Both the position numbers and the translations under genes were made by a program. The notes under the pieces were generated by a model that had not been told where the DNA came from, made no database searches, and was given only the letters and a program-made list of their open reading frames with translations. From positions 5,153,881 through 5,217,880 of the forward strand of contig OZ022346.1 in the NCBI GenBank assembly GCA_963989245.1: a stretch of 64,000 bases of DNA, read 5' to 3'. Shown one piece after another: positions 60,019 through 64,000 of the stretch; position 1 is the first letter of the stretch; each line of letters opens with the position of its first letter. The stretch is from Nansenia antarctica. Taxonomy: Eukaryota; Chordata; Actinopteri; Argentiniformes; Microstomatidae.

Positions 60019-60600
60019 GGGGGGTTTGGAGGGGGTGAGGGGATGGAGGTAGAGAAAGAAAGCGAGAGAGGGAGAGAAAGAGAGAAGACATGTGTATCAT
60101 TCCCTGGGACGTAGTGCAGAACTCTATGTGAAACATCACACAAACCCCTCCCCGCGGTTTACTCACTGGAACTGAACTCTCATCATTTTTCTCTCATAAT
60201 TGCCTTCATAACGCTTAAGACATGGCTGTGCCCCCCCCACACACACACACACCCCACCAACCCCCTCTTTGAAATGCTTAATTACCACTACGATTAATTA
60301 AGAATTAACCCCCCCAAAAAAATTCCAAAGCGATCGGGTGGGGGGGGGGGGGGGGGGGAACTCTTCAAATCCGTGACTCCTCCGCCTCCAGGTCTCATTT
60401 GAAGGAGCCCCCCCGCTTCAATCCCACGACTTCAGATTGAATTTAGCACTGGGAGTGCTTTCATTCTTTTAGTATTGATTAAGCCCCCCCCCCCCTAAGG
60501 GTCAAGGTTATGGGTGCATGCAGGCGTGTGCTACAGGAGGGGGAGGAGGATACAAATACAAAAATATCCGATTGAGTGGATCAGTGTGGTTATGTTAAAC
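60019..60600. other. gabrb upstream intron; homopolymer runs
   Basis: C and G runs at 60230, 60339-60358 and 60485-60496. No gene supported. Confidence 0.5.
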
Positions 60601-60609
60601 AGAGCTGGT

Positions 60610-61310
60610 GTTGATTGATTGATTGATTGATTGAAAACCTTTATTGTCCCCAATGGGGAAATTTTGTTGTCAAACAGCTCAGTTAGGGCAGAAAACATTC
60701 AATACAGAAAACAGAAACATTCAATAAAATACAGAAAACAGTGCAGGCTCAATAAGTAAAAAGTTCCAAAAGTTCCAGCTCCAGGTCTCCCCCACCCTGC
60801 AGGGCCTGGTTGTAGAGTCGGAGTGCAGCTGGAACAAAGGACTGTCCAAATCTTTTTGTACTTTGGCGGGGGAGAACAAATCTGTGGCTGAACTTGCTCC
60901 TCATCCCCGCCAGCTCGCAGTACATCGGGTGGGAGGGATTGACCAGCATGGCCGCCAGTTTTTTCCCCATCCTCTGTTCTGCCACCACCTCTAGGCTGTC
61001 CAGCCCGGTCCCCACCACAGAGCTGGCCTTCTTCACCAGTTTGTTTAGCTTCGCAGCATCCCTGGCACAGATGTTTCCACCCCAGCAGGCCACGGCGAAG
61101 AACAGAACGCTGGCAACCACCGACTGATAAAACATTTGCAGCAGCTTGTTGCAGACACCGAAAGACCTCAGCCTTCTCAGGAAAAACAGTCTGCTCTGCC
61201 CTTTCCTGAGAAGAGCCTCGGTGTTGTCAGTCCAGTCCAGTTTGTTATTAATTTGTACTCCCAGGTACCTGTAGGAGTCCACCCTCTCGACTTCCACCCC
61301 CTTGATGGTG
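60610..61310 (-). mobile_element. LINE fragment (reverse-transcriptase C-terminal region)
   Basis: Minus strand reads VDSYRYLGVQINNKLDWTDN, RKGQSRLFFLRRLRSFGVCN, MFYQSVVASVLFFAVACWGG and later MRSKFSHRFVLPRQSTKRFG, SFVPAALRLYNQ and stop. It ends in (ATTG)n at 60614-60634. A different family from the one in atp13a3; 5' truncated. Confidence 0.88.
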
Positions 61311-64000
61311 ATGGGGGGGGGGATGGTGATGCAATGACGTCAAGCGTCAAGCGTCAAGCGTCAAGCCATTCACACATGCGCATTGAAGCAAAGCGGTCAA
61401 CAGCAACAATGGCGGACATGTACCGGGTTATGTATGTGTGCTTTGCACTTTTAGGTCTCATTTCAGCTTTACATGTCAACTTAACATTGTTGCATCAACT
61501 GCACGTCACCGCCACGCAAAGGCGTCTGCTGCGCCCAACATTACTAACGTTAGACTAAGACGAAAATATCTGCTTAAAAAAATATCCATATACGTGTAGT
61601 CCAGGCCTAAGACTCTTCTAGGGGGGGCTAGGGCTCTTCTAGGGGGGGCTAGGGGATTTGGAATTCAGCATGAGAACAACATGGAGTCCTATGGTGACCT
61701 CCATTATTCCAAGTCTCCATCCAGCCCAGAGGTCACCCAGCCCAGGGGTCTGGTCTTGTTAGAGGCCTTTCACCCTCTCTCTTACCCAGTGATGGTGAGT
61801 GTCCGCTGAGACCAATATCTGTCCATTTTAGTGGAAACGATGTAGACAGATCATTATGTTGTGAGTGATTGATGTTACAGGGGTGACTAGGGCAATGCTC
61901 TCAGGATTTGGCTCAAGCAGAGTGAGCAATGATATGTGAGTGAGATTCTACTGGAATAACTGATTTGAGAGTTTTTAAGAGAAATGTGGGAATATCGGTA
62001 GGTGAACACGGAATGGGATATCCTGCTGGACACTATAGGGTCTGTCTGATGAAGATATACTGTATGTGACACGTTCTAGTCTTTTGGGCCGCATGTCGGC
62101 AACCAATCAAAATGTTCAGACTTTTCTTTTGAAACACGGAAATACATTTCGACGTTGTTGAGAATCACAACACAAACTCGCTAGTCGAGCCAAAATACTG
62201 CAACAACGCAATGGATTGGGTGAGTAATCCCCACTGCTACCTAGTTAACTACAACACTACTTTACATTGTTAGCAGGTTCACAAAACAAGCTGTGTTAGT
62301 TGACTAGCTACGTGTCGTTGATTTTCAACCACGTGGAAATGTATTCACATTTTTCTAAAGGAAAGTCAGATCATTACATCGGATCCTGATATGAAGACCA
62401 AAGCATTAGAACGTGTCACATATGTACTTGGGAGCTTGTTACCGTGTGCAGGTGCACTTCAATCCAGAACCTGGTTTCTCAGTGTGTGCATGGCGTGCCT
62501 TCAGAACAATGAAGACCATTATACCAGTCATTGTCACTCTAACTTTGCCAAATTTAGACTTAGGGTGTGTTCTCACTAGAACATTTGCTTCACTTGAATC
62601 AGAGTTTAGGATAAAATTCGCTTTGCTCTGCGTCGCTTGGAGCGGTGAGAACGCGCATTCTAAGTCGCTCCCGGAGCAAACAACCAACGCATGCTCCGCT
62701 TGAAAAGGGTGGTTTCGTTCCGGTTAGAAACGACGCATCGAGGCTGTCCATAGGAAAACAACAATTTTCTATTTTTCTGACCAATCAACTACCACGTCTG
62801 TTGCCTCGATTGCGTATGTTACTTTGTTTACATAAAGGGCTGTGAGAACGCAAATCAGAGAAATAATTTATGCAACAATGTTGCAAACTCATCCACTTGC
62901 TCTGGGTCATGATTCAGACTTTCATGTGAGAACATGACCGTAGACATTCATTGCCATAGTTAAAAGGGTCAAACGTGAATACTTGTAAAACAATAATAAT
63001 AATGATGAGAGCAGTGATCCATGTCATTAACATGTGTCTGATTGTCTGTTTGTCATGTATGTTCATGTGTCTTAAATGTTCTTTTCTTTCTTTTATTATT
63101 ATGAGGCGCCACAATTGTGTTTTTTCTTCTCACCGTGTCACCTTGTTTGACTCTGTCTTATTGTCTTATTTTTAAAGTGCCAATCAAATCCGAATCAAAA
63201 CAAAATGGTTGTGCACTACCGGTTAGACTGACTATGTATTAAGATTAGAATAACAGTAATAAAAAACACTAAGATGAACATTAAATGACATTGACTCTCT
63301 GAGCGGCCAGCTCACTGTCACAGAGCTGTAATGTGCTACAGTCACACCCCCATAACCAGCACTCCAGTTGAGGGGGGATGAGGGGGGGTGGCATCCCCCC
63401 TGAAATAAAAACAGTCAAAATCATCCCCCTTCTAAAACTGACAACCCCCCTTTCCATCCCTCATGTCATTTTATCAGTGAACATGGTATTACTGCTATTT
63501 AACATTTAGTTTTGCGCATATTGAGTAAAATACTGTGGGCGAGGGAGGGGGCACGCACACATGCAATGACATTTTTACCGCCAAGTCACTGACACTGAAG
63601 TCACTGACACTGAAGTCACTGACGCTGTGGGGATGCTAACATTGTCCCCATATGATCAAATCCACCATCCCCCATGATTTTTCTTTTACAACTAACTTCT
63701 TTTACAACTACTGCCCATAATCTGAGGAGACGTAAAGTGAAACTCAACACAGTTTCAGCGACATCCAAAGCGGCAATATAATCTATATAATAATATATAA
63801 TAATCTATAATCTATATAATAATATATATATAATAATCTATAATCTATATAATAATATATAATAATCTATAATATATATAATAATATATAATCTATATAA
63901 TAATATATCATCTATATCATCTATATAATAATCTATAACAATGTATAATCTATATAATAATATATAATCTATGTAATAATATATAATCTATATAATAATC
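61311..64000. other. gabrb upstream intron or flank; repeats only
   Basis: 61330-61365: CGTCAAG repeats. 62565-62945: a possible fold-back with GTGTTCTCACTAGAA and GTGAGAACATGACC at its ends. 63370-63410: hairpin GGGGGGATG / CATCCCCCC. 63778-64000: AT-only repeat of AATCTATATAATAATATAT words. No exon of gabrb found here. Confidence 0.5.

Noticed and set aside
61136..61558. Frame with MADMYRVMYVCFALLGLIS as a membrane protein
   Set aside because: The frame starts inside the LINE complement, and the hydrophobic stretch has no recognisable family; it may be part of a DNA transposon, but borders were not found.
62209..62220. ATGGATTGG|GTGAGT as the first exon of a plus-strand gene
   Set aside because: Only three codons and no downstream exon recognised; too little evidence.

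Overview
The window is a stretch of a ray-finned (teleost) fish nuclear genome. The evidence is spliced vertebrate genes with GT/AG introns, a dense load of DNA transposons, non-LTR retroelement tails and tRNA-derived SINEs of the fish type, and long dinucleotide and minisatellite tracts. There is no prokaryotic or organellar content. Every protein-coding gene I could support lies on the minus strand; most of the window is intronic or intergenic repeat.

Layout. (1) 1-9.1 kb: the first ten coding exons of an ATP13A3-like P5B-type ATPase, running leftwards out of the window. Its seventh coding exon is cut in two by a LINE, which itself carries a TIR element in its 3' UTR. A hAT element holding a Tc1 relic sits in another intron. 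(2) 9.1-16 kb: no genes; a tRNA-derived SINE, an L2-like LINE fragment, and two TTAA-flanked TIR elements (11929-14237 and 14564-15601). (3) 16.3-17.1 kb: two degraded exons of a Myb-family (mybl2-like) gene. (4) 17.6-22.2 kb: two hAT elements 36 bp apart, one carrying a 1-kb minisatellite. (5) 24.7-29.2 kb: a jacalin-type (ZG16-like) lectin gene whose coding sequence is split by an ISL2EU-type MITE and by a PIF/Harbinger-type element. (6) 30-41 kb: no genes; Tc1, piggyBac-type MITEs, LINE, SINE and Crypton remains. (7) 41.5-59.8 kb: the last five coding exons of a GABA-A receptor beta subunit, with introns that hold hAT elements, a young non-coding LTR retrotransposon with matching LTRs, SINEs and minisatellites. 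(8) 59.8-64 kb: repeats, including a LINE reverse-transcriptase fragment.

Two observations stand out. First, two host genes are interrupted inside coding exons by transposons whose target-site duplications restore the expected protein reading when one copy is removed. Second, several intronic minisatellites start exactly at splice junctions, and their repeat unit contains the junction itself. The clearest cases are two gabrb donors (59716 and 55202), with weaker cases at an atp13a3 donor (4793) and the Myb-like donor (16369). The gabrb exon 59716-59798 also has partial copies of its own 5' end in the GA-rich tract beside its acceptor. This suggests tandem amplification of exon-intron borders, which multiplies potential splice sites.

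All calls are from reading the sequence and from remembered family features; no alignment or database search was run. Exon borders were set by hand from frame continuity and GT/AG signals.
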